From Betaproteobacteria bacterium (lineage in GTDB: Bacteria; Pseudomonadota; Gammaproteobacteria; Burkholderiales; Ga0077523): a stretch of DNA of 64,000 bases. The notes under the pieces were generated by a model. The model was not told where the DNA came from. It saw only the letters and a program-made list of their open reading frames with translations, and ran no database searches. Every line of letters begins with the position of its first letter. The first letter of the stretch is position 1. The stretch spans positions 248,001-312,000 of the forward strand of contig JADJPK010000005.1 of the NCBI GenBank assembly GCA_016713305.1, given 5' to 3'. The position numbers and the translations under genes are program-made. Shown one piece after another: positions 1 to 9,027 of this stretch.

Positions 1-6
1 CACTCC

Positions 7-1476
7 GTGACCCAGTTGCACCTCGCGCCGGTGGCCGAACTCGGCCGCCTGCTGGCCCGCCGGGAAGTCTCCTCGGTGGAACTCACCCGGCTCTTTCTCG
101 ACCGGATTGACCGTCACCGCGACCTCAACGCCTTTCTCGACGTGCGCCCCGAGGTGAGCCTGCGCCAGGCCGAAGTGGCCGACCGCCGTCTGGCCGCCGG
201 CGAATCGGCGCCGCTGCTGGGAGTGCCGCTGGGCCACAAGGACATATTCGTGACGCGCGGGTGGGCCAGCACCGCCTCCAGCCGGATGCTCGAGGGTTAC
301 ATGAGCCCGTTCGACGCCACCGTTGTCGAGCAGCTCGAGCGCGCGGGCATGGTGTGTCTGGGCAAGCTCAACTGCGACGAGTTCGCCATGGGCTCGTCCA
401 ACGAGCACAGTGCCTATGGACCCGTGCTGAATCCGTGGGACAAGGGCGCGGTCCCGGGAGGCAGTTCCGGCGGTTCTTCCGCGGCGGTCGCTGCGCGGAT
501 CGCGCCGGTGGCCACGGCGACGGACACGGGTGGCTCCATCCGCGAACCGGCCGCGTTCACGGGTATCACGGGCACGAAACCCACCTACGGCCGTCCCTCC
601 CGCTGGGGCATGATCGCTTTCGCGTCGAGTCTGGACACGGCGGGCCTGATGACAGTATCCGCCGAGGACGCCGCCCTGGTCCTCTCGGCCATGCTGGGCT
701 ACGACCCGCGTGACTCCACCAGCGTGGACAGGCCGGCGGAGGACTGCGCGCGACTCCTCGACGCCCCGGTGAGGGGGGTGCGCATCGGCGTCCCCAGGGA
801 ATTCTTCGGCAAGGGGCTCGCTCCGGACGTGGAATCCGCGATCCGCGCGGCGCTCGCCACGTACGAGAAGCTGGGTGCGACGCTCGTCGACATCTCGCTG
901 CCCAATGCGCATCTGGGCATTCCTGTCTATTACGTGGTCGCTCCGGCGGAATGTTCGAGCAATCTGAGCCGGTTCGACGGCGTGCGTTACGGGCACAGGG
1001 CCAAGGACTACGGCGACCTGACGGACATGATCAAGCGTTCGCGGGCGGAAGGACTGGGGCCCGAGCCGAAGCGCAGGATCCTCGTGGGAGCCTACGTGCT
1101 TTCGCACGGCTACTACGATGCGTACTACCTCAAGGCGCAGAAGGTGAGGCGGCTGATCGCCGACGAGTTCCAGCGCGCCTTCGCGCAGTGCGACGTCATT
1201 GCCGGACCGGTCACGACCAGTGTCGCTTTCGGATTCGGGGAGAAGGCTGCCGACCCGGTATCCATGTACCTGGCCGATCTCTATACGGTGCCGGGCAGCC
1301 TGGCCGGCATTCCCAGCATGAGTATCCCCTGCGGCTTCGGCGACAAGGGCAGGCCCGTGGGACTGCAGCTGATGGCCAACTACTTCGACGAGGCGCGCAT
1401 GCTGGGCGTCGCCCATCAGTACCAGTGTGCGACCGACTGGCACCGGCGCGTGCCTGCCGGTTTCGGCGAGGCATGA
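7..1476 (+). CDS. gatA: Glutamyl/aspartyl-tRNA amidotransferase subunit A
   Basis: Amidase subunit of the GatCAB complex, which releases ammonia from glutamine to convert Glu-tRNA(Gln) or Asp-tRNA(Asn) to the amidated form. The 489-residue protein has the amidase-signature Ser-cisSer-Lys triad: Lys78 in GHKD, Ser153 in the GGSSGGS loop (151-157) and Ser177 in DTGGS. These positions match the family numbering closely. The start chosen is a GTG six bases into the window. It gives the usual N-terminus, but an upstream start cannot be excluded because the window begins here. gatC would be expected just upstream. gatB follows after one base, so the two are surely cotranscribed. The family assignment is certain. 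Confidence 0.96.
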   Translation: MTQLHLAPVAELGRLLARREVSSVELTRLFLDRIDRHRDLNAFLDVRPEVSLRQAEVADRRLAAGESAPLLGVPLGHKDIFVTRGWASTASSRMLEGYMSPFDATVVEQLERAGMVCLGKLNCDEFAMGSSNEHSAYGPVLNPWDKGAVPGGSSGGSSAAVAARIAPVATATDTGGSIREPAAFTGITGTKPTYGRPSRWGMIAFASSLDTAGLMTVSAEDAALVLSAMLGYDPRDSTSVDRPAEDCARLLDAPVRGVRIGVPREFFGKGLAPDVESAIRAALATYEKLGATLVDISLPNAHLGIPVYYVVAPAECSSNLSRFDGVRYGHRAKDYGDLTDMIKRSRAEGLGPEPKRRILVGAYVLSHGYYDAYYLKAQKVRRLIADEFQRAFAQCDVIAGPVTTSVAFGFGEKAADPVSMYLADLYTVPGSLAGIPSMSIPCGFGDKGRPVGLQLMANYFDEARMLGVAHQYQCATDWHRRVPAGFGEA

Positions 1477-1477
1477 G

Positions 1478-2914
1478 ATGAACGCCATGTGGGAAGTCGT
1501 GATCGGGCTCGAGACTCACGCCCAGCTGTCGACGCAATCGAAGATCTTCTCGGGAGCCTCCACCGCTTTCGGGGCCGAGCCCAATGCGCAGGCGTGCGCC
1601 GTGGACCTGGCCCTGCCCGGGGTTCTCCCGGTGCTCAACCGCGGGGCCGTCGAGCGCGCCATCCGGTTCGGCCTCGCAGTGGGGGCGACGGTGAACCGCC
1701 GTTCCATCTTCGCGCGCAAGAATTACTTCTACCCGGATCTGCCCAAAGGCTATCAGATCAGCCAGTACGAGATACCCGTCGTGCTCGGCGGACACCTCGA
1801 CATTCGAGTCGGGGATGCGGCCAAGCGCGTGCGGCTGACGCGGCGCATCTGGAGGAGGATGCCGGCAAGTCCCTGCACGAAGATTTCCACGGCATGAGCG
1901 GCATCGATCTCAACCGCGCGGGAACGCCGCTGCTGGAGATCGTCACGGAACCGGACATGCGCTCTTCCGCCGAGGCGGTGGCCTACGCAAGAGCCTTGCA
2001 CTCGCTCGTGCGATGGATCGGGATCTGCGACGGCAACATGCAGGAAGGGTCGTTCCGCTGCGACGCGAACGTGTCGGTGAGGCGCAAGGGCGAAGAGCGC
2101 TTCGGTACGCGCTGCGAGATCAAGAACCTCAATTCCTTCCGTTTCCTGGAGCAGGCCATCGAGTACGAGATGGCGAGACAGATCGAGGTCCTGGAGGACG
2201 GCGGCACCATCTCCCAGGAAACGCGCCTGTACGATCCCGACCGCAACGAGACGCGGGCCATGCGCTCGAAGGAAGACGCGCAGGACTACCGGTATTTCCC
2301 CGATCCCGATCTTCTGCCGCTCGAGATCGACGAAGCGTGGGTGGCCTCCGTCCACGATGCGATGCCCGAACTGCCAGGAGCCAGGCGCGCGCGTTTCTCC
2401 AGTGCCTACCAGTTGTCCGAGTACGACGCCGCCACTCTGACGGCCAGCCGGGAAATGGCCGATTACTACGAGGCGCTCGTGACGGCCCTGCCGGCGGAAC
2501 CCAAGCTCTGCGCGAACTGGCTGATGGGCGAGATGGCCGCACGGCTCAACAGGGAACAGATCGACCTTGCCCAGGCGCCCGTGAGCGCGGCGCGACTGGC
2601 AGCGCTGCTGCGGCGGATCGCCGACGGCACGCTGTCCGGCAAGCTCGCCCGCGAAGTCTTCGATGCGCTGTGGGCCGGCGAAGGCGAGGCCGATCAGATC
2701 ATCGAGCAGCGGGGGCTCAGGCAGATCTCCGATTCCGGAGAACTCGAGCGCATCGTCGATGAGGTGCTTGCGGCGAATCCCAAGTCCGTGGAGGAGTTCC
2801 GGGCGGGCAAGGAGAAGGCGTTCAACGCCCTCGTGGGCCAGGTGATGAAGGCCACCAGGGGCAAAGGCCAATCCGCAGCAGGTCAACGATCTGCTGCGCA
2901 AGCGGCTGGGATAG
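1478..2914 (+). CDS. gatB: Glutamyl/aspartyl-tRNA amidotransferase subunit B (two single-base frameshifts)
   Basis: tRNA-binding and kinase subunit of GatCAB, starting at an ATG one base after gatA. Translation is collinear with GatB only if read in three segments. The first runs from 1478 to about 1843 and ends in VRLTR. One base is then missing, and the protein resumes in another frame as AHLEEDAGKSLHEDFHG. Near 2861-2867 one base is in excess, after KATRGK, and the original frame returns as ANPQQVNDLLRKRLG, ending at TAG 2912-2914. Corrected length is 478 residues, normal for the family. The two opposite indels cancel and the amino acids on either side are highly conserved. I therefore infer consensus errors in a functional, normally essential gene. 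Confidence 0.9.
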
Positions 2915-2935
2915 ACGTCCGGACTCCGACGGCGG

Positions 2936-5900
2936 TCAGCGGCCGTTGGTGGCTGTCCTGCGGTTGGCGAAGAGCACGAAGAAGGGCCGCTGGGCGAATG
3001 CGACGGCGCCCACGGCGGCCAGATAGGCAACCGCGAATCGGGCGATCAGGCCGGAACCCGTGGCCAGGTGCGACCGGTCGATGCTGAGCAGGAACTGCAT
3101 CGCGGAGAAGCTCTGCCCGTACTTGAACACGTGCGATTCGGTTCCCGCGTGGATCAGCCCGAATGCCGCAAGACCTCCCGCCGCCAGGGCGATCAGCACC
3201 TCGTGCCCGCGCGTTCCGGCCCTGGCAGCGAACGAAGCCAATGCACTGCCCGCCAGGCACACGGCCAGCCCGGCCAGAAACAGCGACGCGAAGGCCCAAA
3301 GGCTTCCGCCCTGTGCGAGCAGTTCCGTGATGTTGTCGGTGGCCGCTTCCGTCACCATGACCCAGTGGCCGATCCCCAGAACGGCGAGCGTCGTCAGCAG
3401 CCAGGTGCGAATGCCGCTCCTGGCGGCTTCCCCCGCCAGTTTTCTGGTCAGCAGCGCACCGCCGGTGAGGGCCATCGAGGCGAGTGCGAAGACGGCGGAG
3501 AGGCGCACCACATCCTCCGTGCGGCCGGGCCAGTCGAAGATGGGCGAGCCGACGATGTCGTGGACACTCTCGGAGGGCACCGCCAGCGTGACGAGAAGCG
3601 ATGTGACGAAGGCGTGCGCTGCCACGGCAGGCAGATACGCAATCTTGGCCGTATTCGAACGCAGGAGCGGAGCGAGTCCGGCCGGCACGCCCGCCAGCCA
3701 GAACCAGAAGATGGCCAGCAACGCTGCCGACATGAGGGGACTGCCGGCATACAGGAGTTCCCGGACGTTGTAGGGCAGCCCTGGAATGTGGGGGAGCGAA
3801 ACGGCGACGAGGCCCACGGCCGCCATGCCTGCCGCGGCACCCCAGGCGAAGCCGGCCACGTCCAGTCCCGCGTGCGGTGAGCCTGCCGCGATCGGGTCGT
3901 CGCGGACGGATGCTGGTCGGGAGGCATTCTGCGGACGGAGCGCCGGGGCGATTTCGCGTGCCGGTTCCCTTGCCGCTGCGGTGATCCGCGTGGTGGCCCG
4001 TTCTGCCGCCGGCACGAGCAACGCCAGGCCCAAGGTCATGAAGAACGCGAGCGTCATGCGCGGAGCTTCGAAGAGAGAATCGACGCCGCCCACGGTGATG
4101 AAGCCCGCCATTCCCGCGATCATCGCAAGCAGCAGCGGATCGCCGGTCCCGAGAAAGCGTTTCGCCAGCACGAACAGGGTGTGTCCGAAAAGCAGGATGA
4201 AGGCGACGAGTCCCAGCCACCCCTGTTCGAAGAGGAATGAGATCCAGATGTTCTTGATGTGCCAGGGCAGGTGATCGAACACCCAGGGAAACCACCGGTC
4301 GGCTCCCTGGGCGAACGTTCCGTTCGCGACCAGATCGGCGCCATCCGGCGCTTCCAACCGCACTTCACGGATCTCTGCGAGGCTGCCGGGCCCGGCGTTC
4401 TCCAGGGAGAGCGTGACCGGCCGGCCGAGGCGTTCCGGCCACTTCATCTCCAGCACCGAACGATAGGACTTCCAGTCGCCGTTCAGACCGAACGTGGCGG
4501 ATGCGCAACCGAAGGAGTCGAAGAAGTTCCGCTCGCACAGCAGCACGTTCAGCACGGCGGCTCCGGTGATGCCTCGTGCGACGACGTCGAGCCTGTAGGG
4601 CGTGTCGTGCCGCGCCGGCACCTTCTGTTCCATGTAGATCGGAGTGCCTGCGCCGAGCGCCAGCACGGGATTCCCCTCACGATTCTGGAAGCTGTAGGAG
4701 CCCGGCCGCCGCTCGGCCGGGCTGCGGTAGAAATAGCTCACGGGAAAGCGGCCCAGTCCCATGCCGGTCAACGCGCTCAGGGCATCGGTGTCGCGGATCT
4801 CCAGCACATGCCGCCAGTGATCGAATCGCACCCCTGCATCCTGCCGGCTCGATTCCATGCGCGACTGCGCGAACGAGCCCGTCAGCACGGGGATCGCGAC
4901 GATGGCCGCGACGAGGCTCGCGGTGACGGCCAATGGAAGTGTGGCGCTTTCGCGGGCCCCGTTACGCCGCGCGAGCCATCCGGCCAGAAGGACGGCAAGC
5001 GCGATCACGAGCCCGATGTATCCGCCCCGCGCGAACGTCACTGCAAGCGCATAGGCCGCGGCACCGAACATGACCGTCCGCCAGAGGGCACCCTGCCAGC
5101 CGAGGCGGCCCCTGCTCATCACGAGCACGAAAGGTATCGTCAGCACGAGATAGGCTTCCACGTGCGACCCTCCCGTGTGCATGCTCGACATGTAACCGGA
5201 CACACGGAAATCCCGCGAGAAATCGCCCAGCCCCGAAAAGACGATCCGTTCCCAGAGGATGGCGAGAATCTCCGCCGCGAGTCCCAGGAGCATGCCCATC
5301 CACCACAACCGGCCGACGGGCGTTCGCGACGGAGCCGGTGTCGCCACCAGGGGAAACAGCGCCACGGCCCACGCATATCCCTTCAGGACCCGCAGCGCGT
5401 TGTAGGGGCTGTAGTAGTGGCTGAACGCGTTCGCGTCGAGGGGGCCGGGGGGAAGCAGGGCGACCGCCGCACTGACGGCGAGCGATGCACCGAATATCAG
5501 CAGCAGGACCGTGCTGGCTCGCGGCAATGCCGCCAGGGAACCTGACCGGGTTGCGAGACGCCAGTATCCGACGGCCAGGGTGAGCAGCACGGCGGCATCG
5601 AACTCGTCCAGGAAGAACCGTCCCGACCATTGCGCCAGGTCGAATACCGGCAGCAGCGCCGGCACCACCAGCAGCCAGGCGTTGGGATATCTCCACAGCA
5701 AGACGGCGTAGATCAGTGCCCCGGTCAGAAGAGCGGGGCGGGCGATCGGGAATGTCCCGATCACATAGGCACTGGCTGCCAGCGCGACCAATCCCAGCGC
5801 GCGCCAGGTCCAGCGGATTTCGGTCCGCACTTCCACCGGCGGCACGGCCTCGCTGCCGGATACGCGGGCGCGGCTCAGGAACCAGGCCGCACATCCGCCG

Positions 5901-6823
5901 AGGGTCCCACCGGCAAGGGCGAGAAGCAGGTTGCCAGCGTCGGGTTGACGACCCGCGATGAAGAGCTTTCCCGCCTCCAGTCCCAACGAGGCCAGGGCGG
6001 AGATGGCCCAGGCCCGGCGCATGAGGCCACGCCCGGACGCGGGTGCCCAGCGAAGCAGCCAGGCGAAAATACCCATGGGTATGAAGGCAACCACGACGAT
6101 CGTGGCGCTGCGAATGGCGAAGAGCGTGTCGGCAAAATACGCGCGCTGGAACGGCAGGAGCGGCATGCCGCCCAGTCGTGCCAGTGCGGCATCCGGCGCG
6201 AGCCACTCCCTCGAGATCCAGCCGCTTCCCCAACTCAGCAGCAGGAGATAGGGAACCACGGCCACCATCAGGACCGCACGAAGCAGCGGAAACGGCCCGT
6301 ACGTCCTGGCGGCGGAACGCCGGACGAGCGCCGCAAGTCCGGCAAGTCCGGGCCCGGCCACGGGTGCAAGCAGGGCGCCGATGCCGGCGCCCAGCGCATT
6401 GGCCACGATGTCGCGGAACAACGGCGTCCGGCTGGACAGGAACATCTGTGCGAATTCGATGCACGCGCTCAGCCCGATGCAGGCGATCACCACCGCCAGC
6501 GAACCTGCAAACCGCGCCCAGTGGCGGCGCAAGGGAAGGGCGCACAAGGCCAGAAGGGCCAGAGGCACGTACAAGGCGATGTTGAGCCCCCAGTCCGACC
6601 AGGAAACCAGGCTGGAAGTCTCCTGCGAGAGCCGGGTGAAGGCGGCCCATGCCTCCGGAGCGGAACGCGGTTGCAGATCGAAGGGCAGCAGACTGCCGTA
6701 GATCAGCAGCGCCAGATACGCCAGGGCCGGCCAGGCGGGAACGGTTCGATCGTGTGGAAGGGGGGCTGAAGGGGCATCACGGTCCCCCAACCGCGCGCGG
6801 TGATCCTGGGCCGCCGACGTCAT
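2936..6823 (-). CDS. Very large VanZ / O-antigen-ligase-like polytopic membrane protein
   Basis: A 1295-residue inner-membrane protein with many hydrophobic segments. Residues about 30-155 look like a VanZ-like domain: an LLPFDL motif, a DWGLNIALYVPL helix and a CIEFAQMFLSSRTPLFRDIVANALG block. A second, weaker VanZ-like block (FIPMG, then LEAGKLFIAGRQPDAGN) spans about 240-315. Residues about 340-690 resemble the O-antigen ligase/Wzy_C superfamily, including the AVTFARGGY motif near 593-601. About 700-840 is a soluble stretch resembling a carbohydrate-binding jelly roll (inference). Helices follow, and a further membrane region runs from about 975 to the end. It probably handles a lipid-linked polysaccharide or exopolysaccharide. 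The substrate is unknown. It converges on gatB with 21 bases between stops. Confidence 0.75.
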   Translation of the reverse strand: MTSAAQDHRARLGDRDAPSAPLPHDRTVPAWPALAYLALLIYGSLLPFDLQPRSAPEAWAAFTRLSQETSSLVSWSDWGLNIALYVPLALLALCALPLRRHWARFAGSLAVVIACIGLSACIEFAQMFLSSRTPLFRDIVANALGAGIGALLAPVAGPGLAGLAALVRRSAARTYGPFPLLRAVLMVAVVPYLLLLSWGSGWISREWLAPDAALARLGGMPLLPFQRAYFADTLFAIRSATIVVVAFIPMGIFAWLLRWAPASGRGLMRRAWAISALASLGLEAGKLFIAGRQPDAGNLLLALAGGTLGGCAAWFLSRARVSGSEAVPPVEVRTEIRWTWRALGLVALAASAYVIGTFPIARPALLTGALIYAVLLWRYPNAWLLVVPALLPVFDLAQWSGRFFLDEFDAAVLLTLAVGYWRLATRSGSLAALPRASTVLLLIFGASLAVSAAVALLPPGPLDANAFSHYYSPYNALRVLKGYAWAVALFPLVATPAPSRTPVGRLWWMGMLLGLAAEILAILWERIVFSGLGDFSRDFRVSGYMSSMHTGGSHVEAYLVLTIPFVLVMSRGRLGWQGALWRTVMFGAAAYALAVTFARGGYIGLVIALAVLLAGWLARRNGARESATLPLAVTASLVAAIVAIPVLTGSFAQSRMESSRQDAGVRFDHWRHVLEIRDTDALSALTGMGLGRFPVSYFYRSPAERRPGSYSFQNREGNPVLALGAGTPIYMEQKVPARHDTPYRLDVVARGITGAAVLNVLLCERNFFDSFGCASATFGLNGDWKSYRSVLEMKWPERLGRPVTLSLENAGPGSLAEIREVRLEAPDGADLVANGTFAQGADRWFPWVFDHLPWHIKNIWISFLFEQGWLGLVAFILLFGHTLFVLAKRFLGTGDPLLLAMIAGMAGFITVGGVDSLFEAPRMTLAFFMTLGLALLVPAAERATTRITAAAREPAREIAPALRPQNASRPASVRDDPIAAGSPHAGLDVAGFAWGAAAGMAAVGLVAVSLPHIPGLPYNVRELLYAGSPLMSAALLAIFWFWLAGVPAGLAPLLRSNTAKIAYLPAVAAHAFVTSLLVTLAVPSESVHDIVGSPIFDWPGRTEDVVRLSAVFALASMALTGGALLTRKLAGEAARSGIRTWLLTTLAVLGIGHWVMVTEAATDNITELLAQGGSLWAFASLFLAGLAVCLAGSALASFAARAGTRGHEVLIALAAGGLAAFGLIHAGTESHVFKYGQSFSAMQFLLSIDRSHLATGSGLIARFAVAYLAAVGAVAFAQRPFFVLFANRRTATNGR

Positions 6824-6833
6824 CGAAGATGCG

Positions 6834-6855
6834 CCGGATGCCGCTCCGCATCCGG
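6834..6855. repeat. Inverted repeat upstream of the VanZ-type gene
   Basis: Perfect eight-base arms (CCGGATGC and GCATCCGG) flank a six-base loop. The element lies 10 bases upstream of the minus-strand ATG at 6823, within the 122 bases separating that gene from the DUF4124 gene. No T-run follows in either direction, so it is not a standard intrinsic terminator. It could shape translation initiation of the large membrane protein. The function is not known. Confidence 0.4.
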
Positions 6856-6945
6856 ACGACGGACTGCGGTCATCGCGCGTTGCGCGCCGCTGGCGTGCGG
6901 ACCGATGTCTGGAAAATCATGAAGATGAGACGCCGCAACCGTGTC

Positions 6946-7575
6946 TCACCTTCGGGTTCCTGCCATCAGTTCCTTGAAACGTGTCCTGTCGTAGTCGTAC
7001 TTCTGCTGGAGGTTGGCGATCTCCGCTTCCTTGAGTTTCAGTTCGCCGGCGATCTTTGCGGTGTCCTGCTCCGATGTCGTCAGTTCCTCCCGGACGGCCT
7101 CCGGCACCGGCTTTCCGGTCTTCACAAGACCGTCGACCTGCTTCCTCAGTCCTGTCGACCGGGACAGTGCCGTCTTGTATCGCGCCTCGATCGCCTGCTT
7201 GGCCTGCGTGGCCCCCGCGATCGCGCGGACCCGCGCATCATCGATCTCCGACTCGGTGGTGTAGGTGTTGAGCAGCGCGTTGTCCCGGCGCCGCTGTTCC
7301 TCGACCTGCTTTTCCTCGGACTTCCTGCGAATCCGTTCTTCCTGGATCGCCTGGACCTGGTCCTTGGTGAGCGCCGCTTCGTTCTGCTTGAGGACCCGCC
7401 CCTTCTTGTCGATTTCGGTCGAACTACGGTCCTTCTGGTCCGCCGGTATGGTTTCCGAATAGTGGGTGATGCCCTTGTCGTCCACCCACTTGTATAGCTT
7501 GCCGGCGTGGGCCGCCCCTGCCCCCAGGAGGAGGCCGGTGGCCGCGGCGCCGGCGAGATACCGCACTGTCTTCAT
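6946..7575 (-). CDS. DUF4124-type secreted coiled-coil protein
   Basis: A 209-residue protein with an N-terminal signal peptide of about 24 residues (MKTVRYLAGAAATGLLLGAG, then AAHA). A short DUF4124-like module follows, recognisable from KLYKWVDDKGITHYSE at about 26-41. The rest, about residues 70-205, is rich in Lys, Glu, Gln and Arg and looks like long coiled coil. DUF4124 proteins are common, poorly characterised envelope proteins of proteobacteria. The ATG overlaps the pyrE stop by four bases (ATGA), so it is translationally coupled to pyrE. The function is unknown. Confidence 0.75.
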   Translation of the reverse strand: MKTVRYLAGAAATGLLLGAGAAHAGKLYKWVDDKGITHYSETIPADQKDRSSTEIDKKGRVLKQNEAALTKDQVQAIQEERIRRKSEEKQVEEQRRRDNALLNTYTTESEIDDARVRAIAGATQAKQAIEARYKTALSRSTGLRKQVDGLVKTGKPVPEAVREELTTSEQDTAKIAGELKLKEAEIANLQQKYDYDRTRFKELMAGTRR

Positions 7576-8228
7576 GGTGTCGTGACTCCGTAGTGCCGAC
7601 GATATTCCTCGACGGCATGCAACGAGGCTGCCAGTTCGGGGCGTCGGGCCAGATACGCGAGGACGTCGTCGAGCGTCGAGATGCTCAGCACCGGGATGCC
7701 GTAGTTCTCTCCCACTTCCTGAACTGCGGACAGGGTTCCCTGGCCACGTTCCTGCCGGTCAAGGGCGATCACGACGCCGGCAGGCTCCGCGCCCGCCTGG
7801 CGAATGATCTCGACCGACTCTCGCACCGAGGTCCCCGCCGAGATCACGTCATCGACCACAATGACCTTTCCCTTGAGGGGTGCGCCGATCACGGTCCCCC
7901 CTTCGCCGTGATCCTTCGCCTCCTTGCGGTTGAAGGCGAACGGCACGTTGCGGCCCGCGTCCGCCAGGGCCGCAGCGGTGGCCGCGACCAGCGGGATGCC
8001 CTTGTAGGCGGGGCCGAACAGCATGTCGAAGGCCACCCCGGAGCCCTGCAGGGTCATCGCGTAGAATCGGCCGAGTTGACGCAGGCTCTCGCCGTCGTTG
8101 AACAGACCGGCATTGAAGAAGTAGGGCGAAAGCCGGCCCGCCTTGGTCTTGAACTCTCCGAACAGCAGCACGCCCTTCGCGATCGCGAAGCGCACGAATT
8201 CCTCCCGATACCCCTCTTCCTGTCTCAT
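7572..8228 (-). CDS. pyrE: Orotate phosphoribosyltransferase
   Basis: Transfers the phosphoribosyl group of PRPP to orotate, giving OMP in de novo UMP synthesis. The 218-residue product contains GVLLFGEFKTKAGRLSPYFFN near the N-terminus, the typical PyrE orotate/PRPP-site region, and the PRPP-binding motif VIVVDDVISAGTS in the middle. The chosen ATG at 8226-8228 gives the normal N-terminus. Only six bases separate it from the divergent xth start, so its promoter must lie inside xth. The stop overlaps the start of the DUF4124 gene. The family assignment is secure. Confidence 0.95.
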   Translation of the reverse strand: MRQEEGYREEFVRFAIAKGVLLFGEFKTKAGRLSPYFFNAGLFNDGESLRQLGRFYAMTLQGSGVAFDMLFGPAYKGIPLVAATAAALADAGRNVPFAFNRKEAKDHGEGGTVIGAPLKGKVIVVDDVISAGTSVRESVEIIRQAGAEPAGVVIALDRQERGQGTLSAVQEVGENYGIPVLSISTLDDVLAYLARRPELAASLHAVEEYRRHYGVTTP

Positions 8229-8234
8229 GACATC

Positions 8235-9005
8235 ATGCTGCGAATAGTGACGCTCAATCTTAACGGTATCCGTTCGGCGACGAAAAAGGGTTTTCTCCGC
8301 TGGCTGGAGGGGCACGGGGCCGATGTCGTCTGCGTGCAGGAACTGAAGGCGCACGAAACAGACATGGACGAGTCGATGCGCTTTCCCGCCGGGATGACCG
8401 GCGTGTTTCATCCGGCGCAACGGCGGGGCTACAGCGGCGTCGCGGTGTACTGCCGCCGGCAGCCGGACCGGATCGTGACCGGTCTGGGGATCGAGGACAT
8501 CGACGCCGAAGGCCGCTTCCTGCAGGTCGATTTCGGCGAGCTGTCGGTCGTCTCTCTCTACCTCCCCTCGGGTTCCAGCTCGGAAGAGCGGCTGGCCGCG
8601 AAGTTCTCGTTCATGGAACGTTTCATCGGCCGGCTGGACGAACTGGCCCGCAGCGGGCGCCACGTGGTGATCTGCGGCGACTGGAACATCGCCCACAAGG
8701 AAATCGATCTCAGGAACTGGCGGTCGAACCAGCGAAATCCCGGATTTCTCCCCGAGGAACGCGCGTGGCTCTCGGGGGTCATCGACGTGCTGGGCTTTGT
8801 CGATGTGTTTCGCCGGCTGGACGACCGTCCGGAGCAATACACCTGGTGGTCCAACCGGGGACAGGCGTGGGCCAAGAACGTGGGCTGGCGGCTGGACTAC
8901 CAGCTCGCGACGCCGGCGTTCGCCAGCCGTGCACGAGCGGTGGCGATCTACAAGGCCGAACGGTTCTCCGACCACGCGCCGCTCACCATCGACTACGACT
9001 GGTGA
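8235..9005 (+). CDS. xth: Exodeoxyribonuclease III (AP endonuclease)
   Basis: Class II AP endonuclease and 3'-5' exonuclease of base-excision repair, in the Mg-dependent endonuclease/exonuclease/phosphatase fold. The 256-residue protein begins MLRIVTLNLNGIRSA. Glu36 is in VQELKA, the GDWNIAHKEID block supplies active-site Asp and Asn, and the C-terminal FSDHAPL contributes catalytic Asp246 and His247. The ATG at 8235 is the only start that gives the canonical N-terminus. It is divergent from pyrE across six bases. Length and motifs are full, with no sign of damage. Confidence 0.95.
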   Translation: MLRIVTLNLNGIRSATKKGFLRWLEGHGADVVCVQELKAHETDMDESMRFPAGMTGVFHPAQRRGYSGVAVYCRRQPDRIVTGLGIEDIDAEGRFLQVDFGELSVVSLYLPSGSSSEERLAAKFSFMERFIGRLDELARSGRHVVICGDWNIAHKEIDLRNWRSNQRNPGFLPEERAWLSGVIDVLGFVDVFRRLDDRPEQYTWWSNRGQAWAKNVGWRLDYQLATPAFASRARAVAIYKAERFSDHAPLTIDYDW

Positions 9006-9027
9006 CGTTCTCCGCGCGGCCGCGCGC

